This document shows positions 11,413 through 21,640 of a stretch of 64,000 nucleotides of DNA, one piece after another. The DNA is from Prorocentrum cordatum (taxonomy: Eukaryota; Sar; Dinophyceae; Prorocentrales; Prorocentraceae). The stretch is from NCBI GenBank assembly GCA_963575745.1, contig CAUYUJ010018548.1:62001-126000 (forward strand), in the 5' to 3' direction. The translations under genes were made by a program, and so were the position numbers. Every line of letters starts with the position of its first letter. Within the stretch, counting starts at the first letter, position 1. The notes below the pieces were generated by a model, which worked only from the letters and a program-made list of their open reading frames with translations, was not told the origin of the DNA and searched no databases.

Positions 11413-12341
11413 GGCAATGGCAAGGAGCGACACCGCGTGGGGCGAGTGCCTGGGTCGAAAGAGCGGACAGCGCAATGAGCGCGGAGATGGCGGCAGTTTG
11501 AAGTGGGATGACGCGGCAGCGCAGAGAGCGCAGGCGGCGGCGGCGTCGTGAGCCGCAGAAGTAAACGGCGCGGTGGAAGCGGAGAGTGCCCCAGGGGTGG
11601 CGGCGGGAAGAAAGGCAACGGCGTCCAGCGTGCGGAAGTGGAGAAGCGGTCTTGCGGATGGCAGCTTGAACGCGGGTCAGCGCAGCGTTGTTGAGAAGAG
11701 GGCAGATCGGGCGTTGGCGAAGGAGTTCGCGGGTTCGCGAGGGGCAGGAGGACAGGCCAGAGTCGTTCAGATATGCAGCCCTTCGTGTGGGTGTTGCATG
11801 GTGGTCCAGGGGCTGGGAAAAGTTTCGTCGTAGACGAAAAACCCGGAGGGGGCTGTTCGAGAAAGAGATGGGGTGGGCGCATGGCATCGACTTCCAGGCG
11901 GCCGCTTTGCAGGCGACGAACTTGTCAGAGCTCGACGGGAATACAATTCACAGTGCATTTGGAACCGGTGTGAACAATGCGAAGGGGCCGCATGGGGGAG
12001 GTGATGGAAGCGCAGAGTCGAAGAAGAAGACGAAAAGGAATTGGCTGCGCAGCGTGCGTCACAGTGGAATTGGCTGATAGTGGACGAGGTTCGCATGGCC
12101 AGCGCAAACTTCATTGCAGAGCTCGGTTCGCACTTGCGGTCGTGCATGTCAGCTGCAAGTGGCGCATAGGTAGATGGAGACGGCGTGCCCAGGCCCTTGG
12201 GGGGCGTGAGTGTGTTATTCTGCTGTGATTTCTATCAACTGGAACCGCCGTCGGGGACGGCCATTAATGCGCTTCCCACGTCGTTTTTCATATATAAAAA
12301 CGCAGGGAAGTACGCGCCAGGTGCTATGCAGGACCACGGGC

Positions 12342-12395
<54 letters not shown>
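12342..12395 (+). repeat. (TA)n microsatellite inside helicase copy 2
   Basis: An almost pure TA run with one TG interruption sits between the codons equivalent to HGQALL and WGGAG of copy 1. Copy 1 has no extra sequence at this point, so the run arose in copy 2. It is one of the few AT-only stretches in this GC-rich window. Confidence 0.9.
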
Positions 12396-12400
<5 letters not shown>

Positions 12401-14163
12401 GGGCGCTGGAGGCGAAGGGGCAGTGCAGGGAATGACAGAGTTGACGGAGTGCTAGCGCGCGGGGGACCAAGACGAGTGGTTTCTCGCAGTGCAGGACGAG
12501 TTTCGTTGCAATTTTTTGCATGGCAGGCCGACGGACGCGCCGGGGTCGTGGGTGCACGGTGCACCGTTGCGGGAACGCGCGTCGTGTAGAAGACGCAGCG
12601 GCAATTGCGAAGCAGAACGGGCTGTTGATCGGGAGAAGAGGAAGCTCGTCGCGACGTCGCCAGAAGATGCGCGATTTCGGGACAAAAGATTCCATGAAGC
12701 TGTCGCCATTTATGCGAATCAGGACATTCGCTGTCGCGTCGGACAACAGAGGGCAGTGCAGTGGGGCAAGGAGCGAGGAGAACAGCTCCTGCGGGTCGCA
12801 GCCAGAGACCGCCCTAGCCATGGGGGGAACAGAGGCGGCCGTACACGGTGGAGGATACGTTGGCTGGGGTGCCACGACAAACACTGCGCGAGCTTGCCCG
12901 GGTGGCTACCTCTGGCCAAGGGAATGCCCGTGGCTTTGGGGGACCACTTGGATCGGTCGAAGCAGCAGCTTCTGCGGGGGCGCCGAGCGACGGTCCATGG
13001 GTGGGTGGTGCACGAGGACGAGGTCGTGGGAGATGAAGACGAGGAAGTATGACTGCATCTTCCGAGGGTGATTGCGTTGGACTTCCACGCGAAGGAGTGG
13101 CACCTGCCAGGCTGGGAGCCAGGTCTGCATCCGATCTTCCCATCGAAAGGCCGGAATTGGTTCTTGGACGGGTGTCGGAAGCACCCAGTGTTGAGTGTGA
13201 AACGCACCCAGTTTATGATCGCCCCAGCTTCGGCAGTGACGGCGCATTCAGCGCAGGGGCGGACCATGGGGGCAGTAATAGCGGACCTTGGGCGAGGGCG
13301 CGGCGTGAGTTGGATGTCAAGTTACGTTGCCACCACTCGCGTGTGCAGACGAAAGGACCTGCTGATCTTCTGGCCTTTTGATAGGGCGCCGCGCAGCGCA
13401 GGTGATATGGCGGGCGCGAAAAAATTCTTGCAGGTCCCGCGAGGGGAAAGCGTGGATTGGGATGAATGGGGAGCAGAACTAATGCCACGAGACCAGTGCG
13501 AGCGCTGCCGCCGGAGGTTGCCGGTAGAGGCGCTCGCGAAGTAGGAGTTCCAGGGGGGGGAAATCCCAGCGTTCTGCAAATAATGCACGGACGAGATGAG
13601 AGACGCCGACGAAAAATGGCGCACAACGTGCAACGGGTGGGCAACGTGAGCGAAGGGGGAAGATGCGGCGCGGCATGGTAGCGGTCGGAACGCGAACGCA
13701 GCGGCCGGCGACGGGGAGACGAAAAGGATTCGAACAGTGTGCTGCTCGAAGAGCAGCCATGTCAATGCCACGCAGAAGTCGCGAAGCGGTAACGCGAAGT
13801 GGAGCGACAGCGTTGGCGCTGTGCGATGTTCGAACGAGAAGTGCCTCTCGCTGCGCGACGAGAAGGCGGACATGTCGGATGCACAGAAGAAGCACCATGC
13901 AGCGGGGGCGAGGCTGCGTAGGAAATGCGCGGGGGGGGCGTGACAGAGCGACGCGCGAGTCGAGTAATGGGGCGTAAAGCAGAGGCAGAGGCGAAGCCGC
14001 TGACGTGCTGCGCGCCAGGACGCGGGAAAATGTTTTCGGGGGCTGGCCATTTGACTAGCAGCCAGATGGAGGATCATAGGGGGGGGGGGGGGGACGAGTG
14101 GTTTGCGGCGACTGTAGGAAGCGCGGCAAGACGGCGAAGGAGGTACCGGATGCGGCGAAACGG

Positions 14164-14165
<2 letters not shown>

Positions 14166-14222
<57 letters not shown>
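14166..14222 (+). repeat. (GA)n microsatellite within the Cys tail of helicase copy 2
   Basis: This GA run with one AAA interruption is read as alternating Arg-Glu inside an open frame (14,098-14,457) that carries CGDC before it and CATCKKG and CAEC after it. The expansion did not close the frame. Whether the frame is still translated is doubtful. Confidence 0.85.
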
Positions 14223-14223
<1 letters not shown>

Positions 14224-14564
14224 CTCACGTGCGCAACGTGCAAGAAAGGGTCCGCTCGGCAGGGCGAGCGCTTCACGAGGAAGAGTAGAATTCCGTGCGC
14301 AGAGTGCATTGCCGACGGGCTCGCGTCGCGCAGTTGGCAGGCTTTTCAGTGCAGTGGCAGGTGTCAGAGGAAATTGCCGAAGTCGGCTGTCTCCGTGGGC
14401 GCGAGCAGTGTCGCGCGTCACGAGAAGAAGGGCACCTTGAAATGCAAGGCATGCTAATGATACGAGTAGGGCGCCCGTGCCATGGCCGGTAGAGCAGGAG
14501 CTGGGGGGCCCGAGCGAGTGGGAGGACGAAGCCGACGAGCAGAGGAACGCAAATAATTTGAAAG

Positions 14565-14640
14565 CGAAGGGGGAGGAGGAGGAGGAGGAGGAGGAGGAGG
14601 AGGAGGAGGAGGAGAAGGAGGAGGAGGAGAAGCAGAGGGA
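14565..14640 (+). repeat. (GGA)n microsatellite
   Basis: Nearly pure GGA/GAG triplets directly downstream of the Cys tail of helicase copy 2. Low complexity, with no coding evidence beyond poly-Glu. Confidence 0.9.
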
Positions 14641-14694
14641 AAATATGGGCGAGAGGCGGCAGGCGGTCAGGCTTTTCGCGATGTTCGCGGAGGC

Positions 14695-15060
14695 AGGGTC
14701 AAAGCCTTTTGGAAGCCGTTTAGGGGTCTCTTGGGGCCTCTGTTGGGCTTTTTGGGGGCCTCGTGGAGCCTTGTGGGCGCCTCTTGGGAGCCTTTTGGAA
14801 CCTTTTGGGATTCTCTCGGGGGCCTCTTGGGAGCTTCTTGGAGCCTCCTGGGACACTGTCGGGGCGAATGGCTCGGATTTTCGACTTGTGGTCCCCCTCT
14901 TGGGGCTGTCTTGGGGCCCTTTTGGGCCGTCTGTAGCGCTTCTTGGGTTGTTTTGGCGCCCTCTTGGGCTGTTTTGGGAACCTTTTGGGCGCTTCTTCGG
15001 CCGTATTGGGGCGGTCTTGGACGCTTCTAGGGCCGTTTTCGACGCCGTGACAGCCGAAAG
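14695..15060 (+). repeat. Degenerate GGGGCCTCTTGGG-type repeat block
   Basis: Short units such as TTTTGGGGCC and CTCTTGGGAGCC recur at irregular 12-30 bp spacing. The same family reappears at 46,895-47,215, and its complement-like form (GAGGCCCCAAGAGG) at 20,750-21,000 and 40,850-41,150. ORFs across it on either strand are repeat-driven. No gene is seen between 14,458 and 15,100. Confidence 0.75.
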
Positions 15061-15199
15061 GCCGCATATACCAAAAAATACACGTTTTGCCATAGGACAT
15101 CGATGAGTTTTGTTCGAAGCTGCAGCACGATTGCGTGGCCAAAATTGTTCGATGTTGCCGCAGCCGGTCCGACTCTGGCGGAAACTCTGGAGGAATATT

Positions 15200-15910
15200 T
15201 GGCGAAAAAGGAGGAGGAGGAGGAGGAGGAGGAGGAGGAGGAGGAGGAGGAGGAGGAGGAGGAGGAGGAGGCGGAGGGGGATGTGTAGCAGGACGAGGAG
15301 CAGGACGGAGTGGAGAAGGAGGAGGAGGAGGAGGAAACGGTGGAAGAGCAGGAACCCCCAGCTCTTCGTCCAGATCGTCCCCAAGTTTTCCCCCCAGATC
15401 TCCACCTAGCTTTTCACCCAGATCTGCCTCCTCCCTCCTCCCTCCCTCCCTCCCTCCCTCCCTCCCTCTCCTCCTCCTTTTTTTTTCTCCCATTTTCTTC
15501 TCCCCCCATCCTCCTTCTCCTCCTCCTCCTCCTCTTCCTTCCTCCCTCCTCCTCCTCCTCCTCCTCCTCCTGCCTCCTTCTCCTTTTCCTCCCTCCTCCC
15601 TTCTCTCTCCTCCCTCCTCCTCCTCCTCCCCCTCCTCCTCCTTTTCTTCCTTCTCCTCCTCCTCCTTTGTGTTATTTCTCTTGTTTTCCCCGGATTTGTC
15701 ACTAGATTTTTTTTAGATGTTCCCTCAGTTCTCCCTTTATATAGTCCTTCAGATATGTGGGATGATTTTCCCTTGATATTCCTCCAGCTTTTCCTCCTGG
15801 GGAAACTTCTGGGTGAATATTTTCCCCCAGATCGATCTTCCCCCAGATCTTCCACTATATCTCCACCCAGCTCATCCCCCAGATTTTCATCCGTTTTCCC
15901 CATATCCTAA
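15200..15910 (+). repeat. (GGA)n then pyrimidine-rich (TCC)n tract with AGATCTTCC units
   Basis: Positions 15,205-15,290 are GGA triplets. 15,410-15,670 is a long TCC/CTCC pyrimidine tract. 15,370-15,430 and 15,825-15,895 hold CCCAGATC-TTCCACC-type units that recur at 18,370-18,560 and 18,960-19,480. Purine-rich and pyrimidine-rich arms on one strand can fold back on each other. No gene is supported. Confidence 0.85.
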
Positions 15911-15989
15911 GATGGGGTTCTTGTTATTATTTGGACGCCTCCTACTCCTCCTTCTCCTCCCTCCTCCTCTTTTCTCCTCCCCTCCTGTC

Positions 15990-16222
15990 GGACTTACTCA
16001 TACTCACACTTGCTCATACACAGACTTACTCATACTACTCACACCCAGACGTACTCATACACAGACTCACTCATACCCAGACTTACTCATACACAGTATT
16101 AGTCATACTCAGATTTACTCATACCCAGACGTACACATACACAGACTTTCTCATACACAGACCTATTCATACCCAGACTTACTCATACACAGACTTACTC
16201 ATACACAGACTTACTCATACTC
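15990..16222 (+). repeat. Tandem repeat of TACTCATACACAGACT-type units
   Basis: A 16-bp unit (ACTCATACACAGACTT and variants with CCCAGA) repeats about 14 times. It runs straight into the 151-bp repeat array that follows. Confidence 0.9.
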
Positions 16223-16830
16223 AGCACCCCTAAGGGGAGCCGCCAGGGGTGGTTGCACGGGCTCTCGCGGCCATTTGTGGGGATGTCTCACCCAGACTTA
16301 CTCTGGGGAGCACCCCTAAGGGGAGCCGCCAGGGGTGGTTGCACGGGCTCGTTCGCGGCCATTTTGTGGGGATGTCTCAGGCGGTTTGCTTGTTTCTGGG
16401 CCCAACATCCTTCGCTTGGAGAGCAGATTGTGAGGATGTCTCAGGCGGGGCGCTGGTTTCAGCACCCCTAAGGGGAGCCGCCAGGGGTGGTTGCACGGGC
16501 TCGTTCGCGGCCATTTTGTGGGGATGTCTCAGGCGGTTTGCTTGTTTCTGGGCCCAACATCCTTCGCTTGGAGAGCAGATTGTGAGGATGTCTCAGGCGG
16601 GGCGCTGGTTTCAGCACCCCTAAGGGGAGCCGCCAGGGGTGGTTGCACGGGCTCGTTCGCGGCCATTTTGTGGGGATGTCTCAGGCGGTTTGCTTGTTTC
16701 TGGGCCCAACATCCTTCGCTTTCGGAGCAGATTTGGAGGATGTCTCGAGCGAGGCGCTCATTTTCACCCCCCAGGTGGGCCAGATTTTGAGGATGTCTCG
16801 ATCGGTTTGCTTGTTTTGGTGGCCAGGCTC
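16222..16830 (+). repeat. 151-bp tandem repeat array
   Basis: Units begin CAGCACCCCTAAGGGGAGCC at 16,222 (short first unit), about 16,310, 16,461 and 16,612, and the last three are almost identical. Each contains GGTTGCACGGGCTCG, GCGGCCATTTTGTGGGGATG and TGCTTGTTTCTGGGCCCAAC. The final unit decays after 16,735. CCCCTAAGGGG is a perfect 11-base palindrome around its centre base. A shared ORF arises from the unit and is not evidence of a gene. Confidence 0.9.
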
Positions 16831-16849
16831 GTGGGCGCAGATTCTTCTC

Positions 16850-17115
16850 AGGATGCCACAGGAGGCTCCAACAGGCTCCAGGAGGCCCCAGGAGACCACA
16901 TGAGGTCCCAGGAGGCATCAGGAGGCCACAGAAAGACTCAAGAGGCCACAGGATGTCCCAAGAGGCTCCAGGAGGCCCCAGGAAGCTCCAGAAGGCCTCA
17001 GGAAACCACAGGAGGCCCCAGGAGGCAACAGGAAGCGCCAGGAGGCCTCGGAAGGCAACAGGAGGCCCCGAGAGGCCCCAGGAACAGGAGGCCTCAGAAG
17101 GCAACAGGAGTGGCT
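16850..17115 (+). repeat. Degenerate CCAGGAGGC(CC) repeats
   Basis: CAGGAGGCCCCAGGAGGC-like units of 9-18 bp with many substitutions fill this stretch. Nothing else is seen. Confidence 0.85.
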
Positions 17116-17125
17116 CCAATCCCAT

Positions 17126-17350
17126 GTGTTTTACGTATGCTCCTATCGATTGGGCCTCACCTGGAACACGATTCTTTTATGTTCTACGTATGTTTCTATA
17201 GATGGTCCTTCTCCTGTGTACACAATCCTAAATGTTTTACTCATGTTCATATGTATTTGGCCTCTCCTGGGGCACGAGTCCTTGGTGTTTTACGCGTGTT
17301 CCTATAGATTGCCCTTCTCCTGTGGCTCTAATCCGCAATGTTTTATGTAC
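17126..17350 (+). repeat. 53-bp tandem repeat, about 4.3 units
   Basis: Units start at about 17,126, 17,180, 17,233, 17,287 and 17,339 with GTTTTACGTATG-like sequence, followed by TTCCTATAGATTG and CTCTCCTG boxes. Identity between units is roughly 70 percent by eye. The array leads directly into the coding region that follows. Confidence 0.8.
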
Positions 17351-18061
17351 GTCTGCATACTCGGGGCGTCAGCGCATGCTGTGTCGTCGGTGCACGCTGG
17401 GTACCTCTCGTCGAAGCTCCAGCGTGCCAAGGCGATCCTGAAGTATGTCTCTTGGGCGGCCAGCCGAGCGGTCGAGCTCGACCTTTGGCACGACCCGCCC
17501 GAGGCCGTCCCCAGGCGTCTTTGTACAGGTGGGCCGCCAGTTCTCAGGCTAATGTCGCACTCCCTCGTTCGTGTCGAGCCCTCAATGGAGGTCCGGTGCC
17601 GCAAGTGTATGTGCGTTGCCCGCACAAGCGGGCACCTTGCCCACCTTGTGAATGATGAATGTAAGCCTCTGCCCACCCAAGCGTGGGCCGCGAGGTGCTT
17701 TTTCTCGAAGCCAGGTCTGGTGGTTCGCGATTTCAGGGGTCCTGTTACGGGTCCGTGCGTGTCCGAGGCCCTGGCGGCAGCTGAGGAGGTCCTGGGGCCC
17801 GTGCCTGCGCCGCCAGGGGAGCCACCAGATGGGCTCGAGGCCTTCAGGGAGCTAAATCACATTTTAGTCACCCACGGTGCCATGGTCTGCTGCACCCAGT
17901 GTGGGGCCTCGGCGTCGGGGGAGGAGGGGTGGAGCGGTCGTTCGAATCTGAATTCGAAGTGTGCGGGGCCGTCTTCCAATCCTGCCACCAGGGCCAACCA
18001 AAAGCGGAAGGCCGACATGGTGCAGCGTGGCCGCCACCCCAAGACTGGGGCCCCGTTGTGA
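17350..18061 (+). CDS. Cys-containing protein region, dinoflagellate element-type C-terminus
   Basis: This frame is non-repetitive and stays open to the TGA at 18,059-18,061; upstream it merges into repeats, so the true start or splice acceptor is unknown. Visible features are VRCRKCMCVAR (CxxCxC, nt about 17,590), a stretch LNHILVTHGAMVCCTQCGA (about 17,850-17,905) with a His and CCxxC, a further Cys, and a basic end with RGRHPKTG. From memory this layout (paired CxxC blocks and a final HPKTG) is common at the ends of dinoflagellate retroelement proteins, but I cannot check that. Function unknown; nucleic-acid binding is plausible. Confidence 0.5.
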
Positions 18062-18074
18062 ATGCAAATCTTTA

Positions 18075-18132
18075 AGATTTCGGTGTACCGGTCCATCCGT
18101 GCAGATTTCGGTGTACCGGTCCATCCGTGCAT
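18075..18132 (+). repeat. 28-bp perfect tandem duplication
   Basis: GATTTCGGTGTACCGGTCCA followed by TCCGTGCA occurs twice back to back, just downstream of the stop codon of the preceding coding region. Each copy includes the palindrome ACCGGT. Confidence 0.9.
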
Positions 18133-18955
18133 TCTGGCTGTAACGACGCTACAGGGCGGCTGAGGGGCAGAGAGGCTGCACTCTTCACACCCGTTGCCCC
18201 CGCTGGCCTGAACTCGTTCATCTTGAGGCATCGCCTCCCCCTCCCGCCTTAAGTGGCTAGGGGTTCCATGTTTCCAGGGTTTTTCGGTTTCTCGGAGAAC
18301 TCCTGCTGGCTGCTCGTCGTCCTCCTCCTCCTCCTCCTCCCCCTCCTCCTCCTCGTCCGTCCTTCCCTCGGATTTCCCACCAGATCTTCCACCCAGCTCT
18401 TCCTCCAGATATTCCTTCAGATCTTGAGGAGCTGTTGTTCCCCTGGTCATCCCCACCTCTTCTCCTGGGGAAACCTCTGGTGGCAGATTTCCCCCCTAAT
18501 CTTCCCCCAGATCTTCCACCAACTCTTCCTCCAGATCTCCACCCAGCTTCCCAGATCTTCCTCCTCCTCCTCTCCAGTTCTACACGATCTACACATGGAA
18601 GATTGGATTCGTCAGCAGCGTCGGCGAAAATGGAAATAGTTTCACACTTTCTCAGATAATCTGGATCCGAATGGGCGCGCAGAGTCATATGATGAGAACC
18701 AGATGATCAGCCCGATCTTGGCGCTCGACGGCGACAGTGCCGACCTAGACGGCGCTGGCTGGATGATTTATTTCACGTCTCTTTTTTGTACCGTGGCGCC
18801 TTAGACGACGCGGACAAGTATATTCTGATGGATGCCGGGGCGCCATGTGATGCGTTGCACAGTCTTGTACGCATTGCGCAGTCGAGTGCATGGAGGAGCC
18901 TTGAGCAGGAATTTGTTGAATTTTAGTTGTAATCATGTTGCCACGCATTGTCTGT
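18133..18955 (+). other. Stretch without a recognisable gene
   Basis: A TCC-rich run lies at 18,320-18,365 and CCAGATCTTCC-type units at 18,370-18,560, shared with two other loci. From 18,600 to 18,955 the sequence is of mixed composition, with short ORFs only and no motif I recognise. Confidence 0.6.
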
Positions 18956-18959
18956 ATGT

Positions 18960-19480
18960 TTCACCTCAACTCCGCATATTCCGCCAGATCTTCCGCCAGT
19001 TTCATCCTCCAGACCTTCCGCCATATCTTCCGCCAGATCTTCCGCAAGATCTTCCGCTGGATCTTTCGCCAGATCTTCCGCTATTTCATATAGCGGAAGA
19101 CCTGCCGGAAGATTTAGCGGATCATCCGCCAGATTTTCCGCCAGATCATTTCCAGATATTTCGCTAGATTTTCCGCCAGATCTTCCGCTATAGCTTACTC
19201 TAGATTGATCTTCTAAATCTTTTGCGAGATGTTCCGCCAGATCTTCCGCCGGATCTTCCGCCAGATTTTCCGCTAGATCTTCCGACATATCTTCCGCCAG
19301 ATCTTCCGACAGATCCTCCGCCAGATTTATCCTCGCGATTTTCCGCGGGATCTACCGCCAGATTTTCCGATAGATTTTCCGGCAGATTTTTCGCCAGATC
19401 TTCCGCCAGATCTTCCTCCCTCAGATATTTCCGCAACTTTTTCCGAAACATTCCTCCAGATTTATCGCTTTGCAACCGCG
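18960..19480 (+). repeat. AGATCTTCCGCC minisatellite array
   Basis: A 12-15 bp unit, AGATCTTCCGCC with variants (AGATTTTCCGCT, ATATCTTCCGCC), repeats about 35 times. A small perfect hairpin interrupts it: TCCGCTAT (19,077-19,084), a TTCAT loop, ATAGCGGA (19,090-19,097). After the hairpin some units are in reversed sense (GCGGAAGA). The core AGATCT is itself a palindrome. Confidence 0.9.
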
Positions 19481-19483
19481 TCA

Positions 19484-19850
19484 AGTCTTCCTTTGGACAC
19501 TCCCCGGATCTCTCGACAGTTGTTTCCCAGATCTTCTTCCTGCTGTTCCAGGGTGTTCCTTGTTTTGTTTCATGCCGCGTCGCGGGTCCGCGTCAAACAA
19601 AAATCCTAGTTCTGTTGTCTGCCTTGCTTCGGGGCTGCAATCTCTACGGGACAACCTAGAAATTTTGATTATTTTTTGTTGAAATCCCTTTTTAAACATA
19701 AAAAACTCGCTGTATTATGACTTGATCCCGGCTGTGCACAGCCCTCTGCTGTGATTCGTCCGCGCTTTTCATCCACGTCACAATTATTTTGCTCGCACTC
19801 GAGTGTGCTGGAGAGGCGACCACAACGCCGCACCAGACAGATGAGGATGA
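19484..19850 (+). other. Gene-free AT-richer spacer
   Basis: Positions 19,650-19,730 are the most AT-rich single-copy part of the window, with TTTT and AAAAAA runs upstream of the following acidic coding region. Dinoflagellate promoters lack TATA boxes and are poorly defined, so no promoter is called. Confidence 0.4.
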
Positions 19851-19922
19851 GGATGATGCTGCTGATGATGATGAGGATGATGATGAGGATGGGGACGCGC
19901 CGAACAAGGCGATGATGAGGAT

Positions 19923-20600
19923 GATGATGATGATGAGGATGATGCTAATGATGATGATGATGCTGCTGCTGATGATGATGCGGTCTATGGTGTTCTTGAC
20001 GATGACGATGTTGATGTTGACGACGACGACGACGCCGATGCGGAATACGGTGACTTTGACGATTATGATGGCGACGTTGACGATATTGATGACGGCTATC
20101 ATCACGACAAAAGCGATGTTGTTGCGCATATGGCATTCACGCGCAACACATCAACACACGTTTTGGAATTTGCCGGCTTTGTAAGACCACGCCCGGCAAA
20201 GAATGGCTTCTTTCTCATGGACATGTACCGCCAATACTTTGAGTTCGATCGAGTGTTACTCTTCGAGCCTGACTCGCAGGGCATGAATGTGGTATCGCAT
20301 TATAATGCGAGCGGTGATGTGGAGCGTATTCAAGGTTTTGTGAAGGTTGCGTCATGTGATGCGTTCGACCTAATCACATACATGAGTCACAAGGGTTCGC
20401 CAGATGATGTCGTTTTTGCCTCGTTCGACGTTGGCGATGAGCATGCAGGCGATAGTCATTATGCCACCAATGTTGCAAGCTTAGTGAATCACGGCCTTCG
20501 GCTGATTGATGAGCTGTACATCGAATTGCACATGTACAAACCAGAAGTGCGGTGGTTTCACGATCGGCACAGTGAAGTTGTTGTTCGCGTTGTCCTTGCC
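19923..20600 (+). CDS. Acidic-tract protein with possible FkbM-like methyltransferase segment
   Basis: One frame is open from an Asp/Ala tract (19,923) through VYGVLDDDDVDVDDD into non-repetitive sequence at 20,130 (MAFTRNTSTHVLEFAG). It ends in a region reading VVFASFDVGDEHAGDSHYATN and GLRLIDELYIELHMY (about 20,409-20,535). The pattern of a hydrophobic strand ending FDVGDEH, a short helix, then IDELYIELH resembles the end of FkbM-type SAM methyltransferase domains in eukaryotic proteins. Catalytic residues cannot be confirmed. The frame formally continues to 21,050 but enters repeats after about 20,600, so a splice site is likely before that. The start is uncertain. Role inferred with low confidence. 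Confidence 0.5.
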
Positions 20601-20749
20601 TTAGATGCTGTGTGGTACTTCGTCGGAGGGGAGGCCCGACGTTGCCCCTACCAGCCAGATTACTGCTGCTGCACCGCGCCTTGCCTTTGCGCGAACAAAA
20701 ACGGCAGAAACGATGTTGTTGACGCTTTCTTTTCCTCAATCCTGCAGCC

Positions 20750-21050
20750 GCCTTTGAGAGCCCGCTGGAGGGCCCCTGACTTGCCCGACAGAGCCCCAAG
20801 AGGAACCCGAGGTGCCAGCAAGGCGGCTCCAAGAATCCAAGAGCGTTCAAGCGCCCACCACACTTCGAAGAGCAGCTTGACGGCATCCGATGGCGTCAGA
20901 TGGCCTAAGAGCACCGTGAGGCAGCCAGCGACGCTCCCGCGAGGCCCCGAGGAAACCAAGAAGCCCCAAAGAGGCCTACAAGGTGCCCCCGCGAGGCTTC
21001 CCAGAGTCCAACAGGACGTCCAAATCTTTCAAGCACCAATGGAAAGGTGA
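20750..21050 (+). repeat. Degenerate GAGGCCCCAAGAGG repeats
   Basis: Irregular units of the same family as 14,695-15,060, on the complementary sense. No coding support. Confidence 0.65.
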
Positions 21051-21051
21051 T

Positions 21052-21640
21052 CGATTTTTATCCATGTTTTTGCCGATGGGCGCGGGCCCTCGCACCCCCC
21101 CCCTGGAGTGGATCTTGGCCGTTTTTTGGCGCCTGTTTCGAGCGGGTGGAGTCCCCCCAAGAGGCCGCACTTTGGCAAACAGGTGCACTAGGCAGATGTC
21201 TGGAGCCAGACCCCCCCCTCCCCCCCCCTTGCCGGCCAATGTCGAAACGCCAAATAAATAAACGTTCTCAAGCTACAGGTTCTGAAGAATTTGCTTCTTC
21301 GTCCTCGATGGGCCAGCCCCTTAGGCCTCCAGATACCCTCCAGACGGCCCAAAGGGGCATCCGAAACGGCAGAAGAGGGCACCGAGGATACTTCCAAACA
21401 TACTCCAGGATCCCGCCCTCTACGTGAGCGTGTTTTTTATTTGTTTTTGTGCCGATCGGCGCGGGCCCTCGGACCCCCCCTCCCCCCCCCTGGAGTTGAA
21501 CTTGGCTGTCTTTGAGCGCCTGTTTCGAGCGGGTGGAGTCTCCCCCAGCGGCCGCACTCTTGCAAACAGTCGCATTAAGCAGAGGTCCGAAGCCAGACTT
21601 CCCCCCCTCTCCTTCCGCGCAATGTCGAAACGCCGAACTA
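21052..21640 (+). repeat. Pair of about 210-bp direct repeats
   Basis: Copy A at about 21,052-21,265 and copy B at about 21,428-21,640 share an ordered series: TTTTTGTGCCGAT/TTTTTGCCGATG, GGCGCGGGCCCTCG, a C-run, CTGGAGTTGAACTTGGC, GCGCCTGTTTCGAGCGGGTG, GGCCGCACT, GCAAACAG and AATGTCGAAACGCC. The 160 bp between are unrelated. The elements end in AATAAATAAACG and AACTAAAAAAACG, which suggests a short retroposed element with an A-rich tail. Confidence 0.8.

Larger units (their letters stand above)
11420..14457 (+). pseudogene. PIF1/Helitron-type helicase copy 2, decayed, with Cys-rich tail
   Basis: Pieces collinear with copy 1 appear in shifting frames. NAGQRSVVEKRA lies near 11,670, Walker A HGGPGAGKSFVV near 11,802, FQAAALQATNLSEL-DGNTIHSA near 11,895-11,960, Walker B LIVDEVRM near 12,074, and PRPLGGVSVLFCCDFYQLEPP at 12,188. 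Then come GSWVHG near 12,550, LPLAKGMPVALGDHLDRS near 12,905-12,960, VTAHSAQG near 13,240 and YVATTRVCRRKDLLIFW near 13,325. The Cys tail runs from CERC near 13,498 through CATC...CAEC and CSGRC...CKAC, ending with a stop at 14,455-14,457. At least four frameshifts and stops at about 12,169, 12,430, 13,050 and 13,542 rule out a single product. The longest clean frame is 12,489-13,052. The 5' end coincides with the satellite boundary. Confidence 0.85.

Noticed and set aside
12342-12395. TA run as a promoter
   Set aside because: It lies inside a helicase pseudogene at a point where copy 1 has continuous coding, and dinoflagellates lack TATA promoters.
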